Assembly (NCBI GenBank): GCA_964460345.1
Contig: CAYWRO010000001.1
Span: forward strand, 47,633-111,632
DNA from: CAYWRO01 sp964460345
GTDB taxonomy: Bacteria > Planctomycetota > Phycisphaerae > Phycisphaerales > UBA1924
DNA length: 64,000 nucleotides
Reading direction: 5' to 3'
Shown here: one piece after another, positions 43,422-51,482 of the stretch
Numbering within the stretch: the first letter of the stretch is position 1
Layout of the letters: each line of letters begins with the position of its first letter
The notes under the pieces: model-generated
What the model saw: the letters and a program-made list of their open reading frames with translations, nothing else
Told to the model about the DNA's origin: nothing
Databases searched by the model: none
Program-made: the position numbers and the translations under genes

Positions 43422-44822
43422 CTACGTCTGAGACTCGGCGCGGTCCGCCACCTCGCGAAGCGATCGTGCCAACGACGCCAGCCCCCCGCGCAGATCCGCC
43501 TTCACCTCGTCTCTTGCCCGGTCCGTCCGCGCAAGCAACCCCTCCAGGTCCGTCCGGAGTCTTGCCGCGAGCGGCTCAACGTCGGCGACCGCCTGTGCCG
43601 CCGCGGCACGGATCGCGGCGAGGCGTGCCTCCATGTCGGCGCGCGTTTCGTCCGCCATCTCTTCGCTCTCGCGCAGCAGCCCGCGCAGGCGTTCCTGGTG
43701 CGCCACCACATCATCAATCAGCGTCGACCAGTTGCTCAGCGACTCGCTCAGGATCGCTCTCGCGCCATCCGCCTGCTTGCGTACATCTTCGAGCTGCTTC
43801 GTCGCCAGGGCGGCCGTCTCGCTCAGCCGCTCCGTGCGTGCAACCAGGGCCGTCAGGCTCCCTTGAGCCGGTTCCGCGGCGCTGGCGTCCCGCCGCTGGT
43901 CGTCACCCGCGCCGGGCTCGTAGCCCAGCAGCGACACACCCCGCTCCACCGTCTTCGTCAGAGCCCCCAGGTTTGGCCTAAGGCGGCCATCGATCTCCTG
44001 CTCCAGCTCGCGCAGCCGTTCGTCAACCTGTCCCAGGACCAGGCCGAGCCGCTTCTCCAGCATCTCTGCGCGGTTCGCGGCCGGCTTCTGGATCGCCTCC
44101 AGCCGCGACTGCATCCCTTCCAGCCGCGCTTCGACCAGCCCGCCTGCCTGATGGTCAAGCACGGCCAGTCGCTCATCCACGCGGGCCAGCAACCCCTCCA
44201 GCCGCGCCTCGATCTCATCCGCCCGCCGCAGGATCGGCTCTGGCAGTGCTTCGAGCCGCTTGAGCGCCGCCGCGGCGTGTTTCTCGATCCGCCCCTCCGC
44301 CTCCACTTCGAGCATGGCGTACCGCTCTTCGAGCCGCGCGAGCAACCCTTCGAGGCGGGATTCCACATCACCCGTCTGCGTTGCGGCGCGTTTGTGCAGG
44401 TCGGCGAGGCGTCCCTCGACGCTGCGCAGCTTCTGCTCAATGAGCGAGCCCGTCTCCTTCTCGAAACGCTCGATCGCCTTGTAGGCGCTCGTTGCATCCT
44501 CCAGCAGACGCCGCGCGGCCTTGTCGCGCTGCTCCGCCGTCGCCAAGGCTTTGGCCGCCAAGGCCAGGTGTTCCTCGTTGGCGCTCGTCGTTTCCGACAG
44601 CGAGCGGCGGACCGCCTCCGCGCCCGCCGCGGCGGTCGCCAGTTGCCCCTTTTCTGCCGCCGCCTTGTCGATCAGTCCCCGCAGCGCGGCCGCGAAGTCG
44701 TCGAACGCGGCCTTATCGACGACTCGCGGCGACAGGAACACCCGCGCCGCCGTTTGGCTCTCCCCGGGTGGCGCGCCCACGCCGGGTCCATCGAGCAGAT
44801 CATCATCCCACACGTCCGCCAT
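43422..44822 (-). CDS. Long coiled-coil protein of unknown function
   Basis: About 466 residues with no signal peptide or membrane helix. From about residue 60 to 460 it is almost all heptad pattern, with several related blocks such as RLEGLLARLEERYAML and RLEGLLARVDERLAVL, so the rod seems to have grown by internal duplication. A Gly/Asp break near 300-320 (LLGYEPGAGDDQ) may be a hinge. It could be a cytoskeletal or scaffold protein; no enzymatic motif is seen. The ATG at 44822 has GGAG five bases upstream. It is divergent from the pseudouridine synthase. Confidence 0.8.
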   Translation of the reverse strand: MADVWDDDLLDGPGVGAPPGESQTAARVFLSPRVVDKAAFDDFAAALRGLIDKAAAEKGQLATAAAGAEAVRRSLSETTSANEEHLALAAKALATAEQRDKAARRLLEDATSAYKAIERFEKETGSLIEQKLRSVEGRLADLHKRAATQTGDVESRLEGLLARLEERYAMLEVEAEGRIEKHAAAALKRLEALPEPILRRADEIEARLEGLLARVDERLAVLDHQAGGLVEARLEGMQSRLEAIQKPAANRAEMLEKRLGLVLGQVDERLRELEQEIDGRLRPNLGALTKTVERGVSLLGYEPGAGDDQRRDASAAEPAQGSLTALVARTERLSETAALATKQLEDVRKQADGARAILSESLSNWSTLIDDVVAHQERLRGLLRESEEMADETRADMEARLAAIRAAAAQAVADVEPLAARLRTDLEGLLARTDRARDEVKADLRGGLASLARSLREVADRAESQT

Positions 44823-44994
44823 CCGCACTCCGTGCTCACCGCGGCGCGCCGCTCAGCGCGCAGGGACTCCGTCCCGGGGGTGCATCGGCCCCGGCCGCCT
44901 CGAACCTGCAAGATTTGCGCCCCCTCGAGGCCGTTCTGCCCGCGGCCGCGGCGTGCACCGCGTTTAGCGCCTCCCCCGCGCCAACAATCTGTCG

Positions 44995-45978
44995 ATGCCC
45001 AACCCTCGCCAGAATCGCTCCTCCAAGCCCGGCCGCCGCGGCCCAAAGCCCTCCGCCGGCGCGCGTCCGCGCAGCGGTGGTGGGGGGGGGAAGCCTCGCC
45101 CTGCCGGCCCCGCGCGCCCCCCAAAGCGCTCGGCCTCGGGCCGGCGTTCCGCGCCGCACCAGCCTTCGACGGCCCCGCCGCATCTTGAGCGGCTGCAGCG
45201 CGTCATGGCCGACGCCGGCGTCGCCTCCCGCCGCGCTTGTGAGGAGCTCATCGCGCGCGGCGCGGTCGAGGTCAACGGCGAGGTCGTCACCGAGCTGCCC
45301 ATTTTCGTCGATCCGCGCGAGGACCGCATCCTTGTCGAGGGGCGCCCGCTGCCGAAGCGCGGCGGCGGTGACCGCAACATTTACATCATGCTCAACAAGC
45401 CGGAACGGACGCTCACCACCGTCACCGACGAGCGCGAGTTCGGCGGCGAAGGGGGCGGCCGCCGCACCGTGATGGATCTGGTCGATCACCCGGCTCGGGC
45501 TCGCCTCTTTCCCGTCGGCCGCCTCGATTACGCGACGCGCGGCCTTGTCCTGCTGACGAACGACGGCGAACTGGCCAACAAGCTCACCCACCCGCGCTAC
45601 GGCGTGCACAAGACCTACGAGGCCGTCGTCAAGGGCGTTCTCCCCGACGACGCCGTCGCGCAGCTCGAGCGAGGGATCTATCTCGCGGAGCGCAAGGAGG
45701 GGAGAACCGTCGGCGCGAAGCGTACGGCGCATGTCGATTTGAAAATCATCAAGCGTGAGCGCGAGCGCACGACCGTCGAGATTACGCTCCGCGAAGGGAG
45801 AAATCGCCAGGTCCGCCGCATGTTTGCGGGGATCGGCCACCCCGTGAAGAAGCTGACGCGCGTCGCAATGGGACCTTTGAAGCTCAAGGGCGTCGCCCTT
45901 GGCGCGTGGCGGGAACTCGACACGCGCGAGGTCAACGCCCTCCAGAAGGCCGCGCGGCTCGGCGCCGGCTCCGCCTGA
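44995..45978 (+). CDS. Pseudouridine synthase, RluB/RsuA family
   Basis: 327 residues. A basic Arg/Pro/Gly-rich N-terminus of about 60 residues precedes an S4 RNA-binding domain (LERLQRVMADAGVASRRACEELI) and the catalytic core with GRLDYATRGLVLLTNDGEL (catalytic Asp) and the C-terminal REGRNRQVRRMFAGIGHPV signature. Such enzymes convert uridine to pseudouridine in 23S rRNA (RluB/E/F) or 16S rRNA (RsuA). The disordered basic leader is long for the family and may add RNA binding. It converges on the kinase gene with 5 bases between the stops. Confidence 0.92.
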   Translation: MPNPRQNRSSKPGRRGPKPSAGARPRSGGGGGKPRPAGPARPPKRSASGRRSAPHQPSTAPPHLERLQRVMADAGVASRRACEELIARGAVEVNGEVVTELPIFVDPREDRILVEGRPLPKRGGGDRNIYIMLNKPERTLTTVTDEREFGGEGGGRRTVMDLVDHPARARLFPVGRLDYATRGLVLLTNDGELANKLTHPRYGVHKTYEAVVKGVLPDDAVAQLERGIYLAERKEGRTVGAKRTAHVDLKIIKRERERTTVEITLREGRNRQVRRMFAGIGHPVKKLTRVAMGPLKLKGVALGAWRELDTREVNALQKAARLGAGSA

Positions 45979-45983
45979 CCGGC

Positions 45984-46475
45984 TCACGGCGAGTTGGGCG
46001 ACGTGATGTCCGCCGCGTCCACCTCGCGCTTCGGTCCTTCGAAGGCGTCAAAGAGTGCCCGGTGCCGCTGCAGCCCGTACTCATCGTCCCGCGCCTCGTA
46101 CTGCGCCACCCACTCGATCAGCGACTCGAGCGTCGCATTCTGCGCTTCGGCCGATTCGAACTTGTCCGGCTCCCAGTTCCGCGCGCGGCAGTTGGCGATG
46201 CACGCCTCCACGCCGGGATTCAGAAAGATCAACTCTGAACACGAGGGAAGCGCCAGCGACGCCAGGTCTGCGTAGCACCCCTCAACCACCCAGCGCTCGT
46301 GCGCCTCGATGAACCGCCGCAGCAGCGCTGCACTCTCGTCCAGCGGCTTGCGCGCCGCCCCTTCGTCAAACGCCAGGGCGTCCAGCGACAGGTGCGCCGC
46401 CCCGCTTTGTGCGCACAACCGCCGCGCCAGCGTCGTCTTACCCGAACCGGCATTCCCGATGATCACCACTCGCAT
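45984..46475 (-). CDS. Small P-loop kinase (adenylate/shikimate kinase-like)
   Basis: 163 residues. The Walker A motif GNAGSGKTTLARRL is at 7-20 and the second-strand motif SLDALAFDEG follows, as in small-molecule kinases such as FlaR-like or toxin-type adenylate kinases. The lid and catalytic Arg motifs are less clear (ACIANCRARNWEPD). The substrate is unknown. The ATG at 46475 is the family-like start; the open frame is longer upstream, but unlike any family. It is convergent with the pseudouridine synthase gene. Confidence 0.83.
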   Translation of the reverse strand: MRVVIIGNAGSGKTTLARRLCAQSGAAHLSLDALAFDEGAARKPLDESAALLRRFIEAHERWVVEGCYADLASLALPSCSELIFLNPGVEACIANCRARNWEPDKFESAEAQNATLESLIEWVAQYEARDDEYGLQRHRALFDAFEGPKREVDAADITSPNSP

Positions 46476-46580
46476 CGGCGATCCTACCGGCGGCATTACC
46501 AACTGTCGTGCCCGCCGCCTCCACCACGCCTTCAATGCTGCCCACGCTCCGATCCTCACCGCCCTGACCAGCCCGCACCC

Positions 46581-47606
46581 ATGTCGAACGCCGACCCTCA
46601 TCGCCTTACCGCCTCCCGCGACACGCTTCGCGGCTGGTTTTCCGCCGCGCACGAGCCGATCCTCACTGTCGACCCCGGTGAGCGAATCCGCTATCACCTC
46701 CCCGTCGACGTCTCGTGGGGCGTGGCGTGCCACACGGACCTCGTCACGCCGCGCGAGAAAATCCAGCCGCTTGAGAGCGAACGCGGCGGACCCGCCATGT
46801 GCGGCCCCGTGGCGATCCGCGGCGTCGAGCCCGGCATGACGCTCGAGATTCGGCTGCTTTCGGTCGTGCCGGGCGCGTGGGGGTGGACCTTCGTCGGCAA
46901 CCGCCTCGGCATTCCCGCCGTCAACGAGCGGCTCGAGATCGGCGACCAGGCGGCGCTGCGCCTCTGGGACATCGATCCCGCCGCGGGCCTCGCGACCGAT
47001 CGTACGGGCGTCAGGGTGCCCCTGAACCCCTTCCCGGGGACGATCGGCCTCTGCCCCGGCGCTGCGACAGGCGAGGAGGACCGCCACATCGGCTGGCTTC
47101 CCACGCGCACGGGCGGGAACATGGATTGTCCGCTGCTCACAGCGGGGGCGACGCTGTATCTGCCCGTGGAAGTGCCCGGCGGCCTGCTCTACATCGGCGA
47201 CGGTCACGCCGCCCAAGGGGATGGAGAATGCGGCGGCACAGCGATCGAGTGTCCGATGGAAGCGATCGAGTTGGAAGTCCATGCCCACAGGTGGCCGCTT
47301 GAGGCCCCAACCATCGCCGGCCCGCACGGCCTGGCCACGCTCGGTTTCGCCGCCGCGGTTGAAGCCGCCGCCGCGGACGCCCTCGCGGCGATGGTCAACC
47401 TTTTTGAGCGTGCGGGTCTCGGCGATCGGGCCGAATGCCTCGCCCTGGCCAGCACGGTCGTCGATGTGCGGATCACCCAACTCGTCAACATGGGCACCGT
47501 CGGCGCCCACGCCGTCCTGCGGCGGGAGGTCATGGAGGCCAACGGCTGGACCGCCGCCGACCTGCTCACTCCGAAACGCCACTCCGCCGCCGGCGTGACC
47601 GGCTAA
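46581..47606 (+). CDS. Acetamidase/formamidase family protein
   Basis: 341 residues, cytoplasmic. FmdA/AmdA-type features: VDPGERIRYHLPVDVSW near the N-terminus, GAWGWTFVGNRLGIP, PGTIGLCPGAATGE, TRTGGNMDCPLLTAGATLYLPVEVPGGLLYIGDGHAAQGDGE (read from two overlapping segments; metal-site His and Asp in IGDGHAAQGDGE), and DVRITQLVNMGTVGAHAVL. These enzymes hydrolyse short-chain amides to acid and ammonia. The ATG at 46581 follows no clear Shine-Dalgarno. It is divergent from the kinase gene. Confidence 0.92.
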   Translation: MSNADPHRLTASRDTLRGWFSAAHEPILTVDPGERIRYHLPVDVSWGVACHTDLVTPREKIQPLESERGGPAMCGPVAIRGVEPGMTLEIRLLSVVPGAWGWTFVGNRLGIPAVNERLEIGDQAALRLWDIDPAAGLATDRTGVRVPLNPFPGTIGLCPGAATGEEDRHIGWLPTRTGGNMDCPLLTAGATLYLPVEVPGGLLYIGDGHAAQGDGECGGTAIECPMEAIELEVHAHRWPLEAPTIAGPHGLATLGFAAAVEAAAADALAAMVNLFERAGLGDRAECLALASTVVDVRITQLVNMGTVGAHAVLRREVMEANGWTAADLLTPKRHSAAGVTG

Positions 47607-47807
47607 GCGCCGCTAGCCGTCGCACGCTGCGGCGGAAGCCAAAAAGCGGGCAATGCTGCAAACGCCACCATTTTCGGTGTGCGCTCCGCCTCGCCCCGCG
47701 CCGCCCTCGACGCAACACTACCAGAGCCCTCATCCGTGCCGACGGGAGCGGAATCCCGCGCCGGATGATCCGATAGAAGTGTTTCGGGACCTTCACGCAC
47801 GGGACGC

Positions 47808-49574
47808 ATGGCCAGAAAGAAGGACAACGCAGATCCGCGCCCGACCGGCTGGCGCGCCTGGCTGGCCGCCGCTCGCCGTGCGATTCGCGATCCCGTCAAC
47901 CAGCTCGACGAGCGAGCCCGCCAGATCCGCATGGTCATCGAGGCCATGCGCCGGGCCGTGCGTTCCCTCCTGCGCGACGATGTCCCGCGCATGGCCGCGG
48001 CCCTGACCTATCGCACCATCTTCTCCCTCATTCCCATCCTCGTCCTGGGCTTTCTCGTGATGAACGCCTTTTCGGACACGGACGTCATGGTCCAGCAGCA
48101 GATCGCCCGCCTGCTTGACTACCTCAACCTGCAGGCCATCGAGGTCGAATCCGAATCCGCTGAAATCATCGAAATTCCGCTGCCTTCCGATGAAGGCTTC
48201 GACGGCGGCCAGGACATCACACGCGAGGGGTACACCTTCAGGCTCAATCTCGGCGACGACGGCCTGCGCGACACGCCGGACGATGAGGTCACCGGAACGT
48301 ATGGCGAGAACGTGGTTATCCTCACGTCCGGCCCGGACGGTGTCTTCGGCACCGAGGATGATCGGAAGACCGAGCACGTCATCGCTTCCCAAAGCGCACG
48401 CACCGTCTCGGAATGGATCACCACGCTGGTCGATCGTGTTCGCGACGTCAGCCTGAACGCCATCGGTATTGTCGGCATCCTCATGCTCGTCTACGGCTCC
48501 CTCTCCCTCATGGTCGAGGTCGAGCAATGCTTCAACCTGATCTACTCCGCGCCGCGCGGGCGGTCGTGGTTCCGCCGCATCCCGCAGTACTGGCTCGTCC
48601 TCACGCTCGGCCCGGCCCTCCTTGTCGCGGGCTTCTATGTCGGCGAGCAGTTCCGCGAATGGTTCGCCGCCATCGCCGGCGCAAAGCAGGGCCAGGGGGA
48701 CGACGGCGCAGGAGCCGGTGGCTGGACCGTCAAGGTCATCGGCCACATCGTCACCGTCGTCATCTCCTGGGTGATGCTCCTGCTGCTCTATGGCCTCGTT
48801 CCCAACACGAGGGTCCATCTGCGCCCCGCGCTCATCGGCAGCTTCGTCGCCGCCGTCAGCTGGGAAATCGGCAAGGCCCTGTTCCGCGAGTATGTCCAGG
48901 GTCCCGCGCTCGTCTCTTTGTACGGCAGCCTCGCGCTCATTCCGCTCTTCCTGCTGTGGGTGTACGTCACGTGGGGTGTCGTGCTCTTCGGGCTCAAGGT
49001 CAGCTATCTGCTCCAGCACGCCACATGGCGGCCGGACGAGATGGAGACGCGCGCCCGCCAGACGATCGTCGGACCGAGCGTGCTCGTCGCCGCCGCGGCA
49101 CACGTGGCCCGCGCTTTTGAGGATGGCCGCGTGCTGGATGAGGGGGAACTGGCGGCCGAACTCTCGCTCGAGGGGCCGGTGCTCGACCAGGTGCTCTGTG
49201 CCCTCGCCGAGCGTCACGTCCTTCGCCGTGCTGAGCCGGACGAGGAGGAGGGCGTCGCCCCCGGCGAGCAGGCAGAAGGCTGGACCCTGGCGCGACCGGC
49301 TGATCGGATCGCCGTGGCGGACCTGGTGCGGATCGGCCAGTCGGTTGCCCGCCTGGAGCGCGTCGTTGCGGCCCGGGTGCCGGCTGACCACGATCCGACC
49401 GCGGCGGGCCTCGCCGCGGCCGGGCCTCAGGCTCCTTCGCGGGGCGGCGCCCCGGACGATGGCCACATCAACCTGCTGGCGAGGATTGAGGAGGCCCAGG
49501 TCCGCGCCGTCGAGCGCATCACGCTGGCCGACCTCGTGCGCCGAACCGATGCCCTCGAAGGCGACAACCGCTGA
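47808..49574 (+). CDS. YihY/BrkB-family membrane protein with inserted periplasmic domain
   Basis: 588 residues, about twice the usual length. Membrane helices at about 70-88, 218-235, 262-280, 305-330 and 365-400 fit the YihY/BrkB family; MAAALTYRTIFSLIPILVL is the family signature. The loop between the first two helices holds an insert of about 90 residues (105-195) with LGDDGLRDTPDDE and GPDGVFGTEDD, Asp-rich motifs that could bind calcium. A cytoplasmic tail of about 170 residues has a winged-helix-like look (SLEGPVLDQVLCALAERHVLRR). Substrate and function are not known. Confidence 0.87.
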   Translation: MARKKDNADPRPTGWRAWLAAARRAIRDPVNQLDERARQIRMVIEAMRRAVRSLLRDDVPRMAAALTYRTIFSLIPILVLGFLVMNAFSDTDVMVQQQIARLLDYLNLQAIEVESESAEIIEIPLPSDEGFDGGQDITREGYTFRLNLGDDGLRDTPDDEVTGTYGENVVILTSGPDGVFGTEDDRKTEHVIASQSARTVSEWITTLVDRVRDVSLNAIGIVGILMLVYGSLSLMVEVEQCFNLIYSAPRGRSWFRRIPQYWLVLTLGPALLVAGFYVGEQFREWFAAIAGAKQGQGDDGAGAGGWTVKVIGHIVTVVISWVMLLLLYGLVPNTRVHLRPALIGSFVAAVSWEIGKALFREYVQGPALVSLYGSLALIPLFLLWVYVTWGVVLFGLKVSYLLQHATWRPDEMETRARQTIVGPSVLVAAAAHVARAFEDGRVLDEGELAAELSLEGPVLDQVLCALAERHVLRRAEPDEEEGVAPGEQAEGWTLARPADRIAVADLVRIGQSVARLERVVAARVPADHDPTAAGLAAAGPQAPSRGGAPDDGHINLLARIEEAQVRAVERITLADLVRRTDALEGDNR

Positions 49575-49639
49575 CCGCCGACGGCCGTATCATCCGACCG
49601 GATCCACTGGCCCACCGGGGGGCGGTTGCGAGGAAGATC

Positions 49640-49894
49640 GTGAAAGCAGTTGCCCAGATCGATACCGCTCATTCCTGGCGCTCCAGGCCGCTCGCGGCGG
49701 CTCTTTTGTGCGTGCTGGTCGTGGCCGGCACGGCCGGGGTGGGGGGCATGAGCGGCTGCTACCGCCGCGTGACCGGCGCCAAAGGGATCGGGGCCGATCG
49801 CTACGAGATCAGCGAGCCGTACCAGAAGGACACGCGTGTTGACCGCTGGTTCTACGGCACGGAGTCTCGCCGCGGCGGATCCAGGCTGCCGTAG
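49640..49894 (+). CDS. Small lipoprotein
   Basis: 84 residues from a GTG start. A hydrophobic signal (LAAALLCVLVVAGTAGVG) is followed by GMSGC, a possible lipobox (Cys near 40), then about 45 charged residues. The GTG has AGGA eight bases before it. No family was recognised. It lies between the BrkB-like gene and nuoB. Confidence 0.55.
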   Translation: MKAVAQIDTAHSWRSRPLAAALLCVLVVAGTAGVGGMSGCYRRVTGAKGIGADRYEISEPYQKDTRVDRWFYGTESRRGGSRLP

Positions 49895-49904
49895 CACCGT
49901 TGCG

Positions 49905-49926
49905 GGCATCGTCTCTCAGGCGATGT
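49905..49926. repeat. Degenerate REP-like palindrome
   Basis: GGCATCGTCT and its near complement AGGCGATGT around a short centre; a weaker relative of the palindromes at 19846, 19922 and 40071, here between the small lipoprotein gene and nuoB. Confidence 0.45.
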
Positions 49927-50024
49927 ACGGCTTGCTCCGCGGCGGCGGCTTGCCTCATACAATCCTGCAGGCGACGTGATCGCCGACTGAAACGATTGCC
50001 TCGGATACGAGAAGGAGAGTCCTC

Positions 50025-50594
50025 ATGGGTCTCGAGATGGCCCTTCCGGCGGAAGGCTTCCTTACCACGCAGCTCAGGCACGTGATCAACTGGGCGCGGA
50101 GGTCTTCGCTGTGGCCGATGCCCTTCGCCACGGCGTGCTGCGGCATTGAACTGATGGCAGTGACGGCGAGCCGTTATGACGTCGCGCGGTTCGGGGCGGA
50201 GGTCATGCGCTTCAGCCCGCGCCAGAGCGACATGATGATCGTGGCCGGCCGCGTGGCGATCAAGGAACTGCCGGTCCTGCAGCGCATCTACGAGCAGATG
50301 ACCGAGCCCAAGTGGGTCATTTCCATGGGCGCCTGCGCCTCAACAGGCGGCGTGTTCGACACGTACGCGACGGTGCAGGGGTGCGACCAGTTCATTCCGG
50401 TTGATGTGTACGTGCCCGGCTGCCCGCCGCGGCCGGAGCAGCTCCTGGAAGGCATCATGCTCCTGCAGAAGTTCATCGACGAGGAAGGCATGCCCCCGGT
50501 GAAGGGCGGCAAGCGCGTAGGCCTCGGCCTGGCGGTGCAGCCGACGCACGAGCCGCGGCCGACTCCGGTGGGTGTGACCGTCGGAACGGCCTGA
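50025..50594 (+). CDS. nuoB: NADH-quinone oxidoreductase subunit B
   Basis: 189 residues. The four Cys ligands of iron-sulfur cluster N2 are in place: FATACCGIE (Cys38, Cys39), MGACASTGG (Cys104) and VPGCPPRPEQ (Cys133). This cytoplasmic-side subunit passes electrons to quinone. It starts MGLEMALPAEGF without the usual membrane-near extension. The Shine-Dalgarno GGAG is seven bases before the ATG. nuoA is 30 kb away and no nuoC or nuoD follows; a C39-like peptidase gene comes next. Confidence 0.95.
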   Translation: MGLEMALPAEGFLTTQLRHVINWARRSSLWPMPFATACCGIELMAVTASRYDVARFGAEVMRFSPRQSDMMIVAGRVAIKELPVLQRIYEQMTEPKWVISMGACASTGGVFDTYATVQGCDQFIPVDVYVPGCPPRPEQLLEGIMLLQKFIDEEGMPPVKGGKRVGLGLAVQPTHEPRPTPVGVTVGTA

Positions 50595-50610
50595 GACGAC
50601 GACGGGGGCG

Positions 50611-50630
50611 CGGGCATGTACTCATGCCCG
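50611..50630. repeat. Hairpin with TACT loop, copy A
   Basis: A perfect 8-bp stem (CGGGCATG / CATGCCCG) with loop TACT, between nuoB and the C39-like peptidase gene. A second hairpin with a related sequence follows at 50650-50673. Confidence 0.65.
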
Positions 50631-50649
50631 CCAGAATCGGCACGCACGT

Positions 50650-50673
50650 CGCGGGCAGGAGTACTTGCCCGCG
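50650..50673. repeat. Hairpin with TACT-type loop, copy B
   Basis: Arms CGCGGGCA and TGCCCGCG with GGAGTACT between them, 20 bases from copy A. The pair resembles a two-hairpin REP unit. It ends 18 bases before the peptidase start. Confidence 0.65.
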
Positions 50674-50690
50674 TCATCCGGGCGACTTGA

Positions 50691-51482
50691 TTGGCTGCTC
50701 CTCTCAACCTCCAGATTCTGCGGCAGCCGGATGACCAGACGTGTGGTCCGACGTGCCTGCATGCGCTGTACGCGTATTACGGCGACGTGCAGCCGCTCAC
50801 ACAGGTGATCAGTGAGACGCGCATGCTCAAGGAGGGGGGAACGATCGCGGCGAACCTGGCGTGTCATGCCCTGCGGCGCGGTTACAAAGCAAAGATTTAC
50901 ACCTACAACCTGGCCATGTTCGATCCGACGTGGTTCAGCACGCCCGGGGTTGACATCGGCGAGCGGTTGGAGCGCCAACTCGAGGCCAAACCGGATCCCA
51001 AGCGGCGCGCCGCGACCGAGGGGTACATCGAGTTCCTTGCCCTCGGCGGGCGCATGCGGTTCGAGGACCTGACGACGAACCTGTTGCGACGCTATCTCAA
51101 GCGTGGGGTGCCGATTCTCACTGGACTCTCCGCGACCTATCTGTACCGGTGCGCGCGGGAGTACGGTCCGCGGAGCGACTATGACGACGTCCGCGGCGAG
51201 CCGATGGGGCACTTCGTCGTGCTAGCGGGGTACGATCGGGTCCGGCGGGAGGTGACCGTGGCGGATCCGCTGCACGACAATCCCGGGTTTGAGAGCCACA
51301 AGTACCAGGTGAACATCGACCGCCTTATCGGGGCGATTTTTCTTGGGGTGCTCACGTACGATGCCAATCTGCTGATCATTGAGCCAAAGGGCGAGCCTGA
51401 AACGCGCCGTCGGGACCGAGAGGGGAAGAAGGCAGGGTCGCGGAGCAGCCGCGGAAGCGCGAAAGGGGGCCGGGCGACGTGA
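50691..51482 (+). CDS. C39-like peptidase of an ATP-grasp ligase pair
   Basis: 263 residues, no signal peptide. The catalytic triad of the papain/C39 group is visible: QTCGPTCLHALYAYYG (Cys18), EPMGHFVVLAGYD (His174) and VTVADPL (Asp192). The C-terminal 30 residues are basic. The likely start is TTG at 50691 because no in-frame ATG precedes the Cys motif; this needs care. The stop overlaps the ATP-grasp gene as GTGA. The pair with a RimK-like ligase fits a peptide-tag or natural-product system, where the peptidase matures or removes the product. Confidence 0.82.
   Translation: MAAPLNLQILRQPDDQTCGPTCLHALYAYYGDVQPLTQVISETRMLKEGGTIAANLACHALRRGYKAKIYTYNLAMFDPTWFSTPGVDIGERLERQLEAKPDPKRRAATEGYIEFLALGGRMRFEDLTTNLLRRYLKRGVPILTGLSATYLYRCAREYGPRSDYDDVRGEPMGHFVVLAGYDRVRREVTVADPLHDNPGFESHKYQVNIDRLIGAIFLGVLTYDANLLIIEPKGEPETRRRDREGKKAGSRSSRGSAKGGRAT

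Noticed and set aside
45984..47582. Minus-strand frame of 532 codons reaching over the formamidase gene
   Set aside because: Only the last 163 codons look like a P-loop kinase; the rest is antisense to the formamidase.
47793..49466. Minus-strand frame of 557 codons antisense to the BrkB-like gene
   Set aside because: Acidic low-complexity product with no family; a shadow of a well-supported membrane protein.
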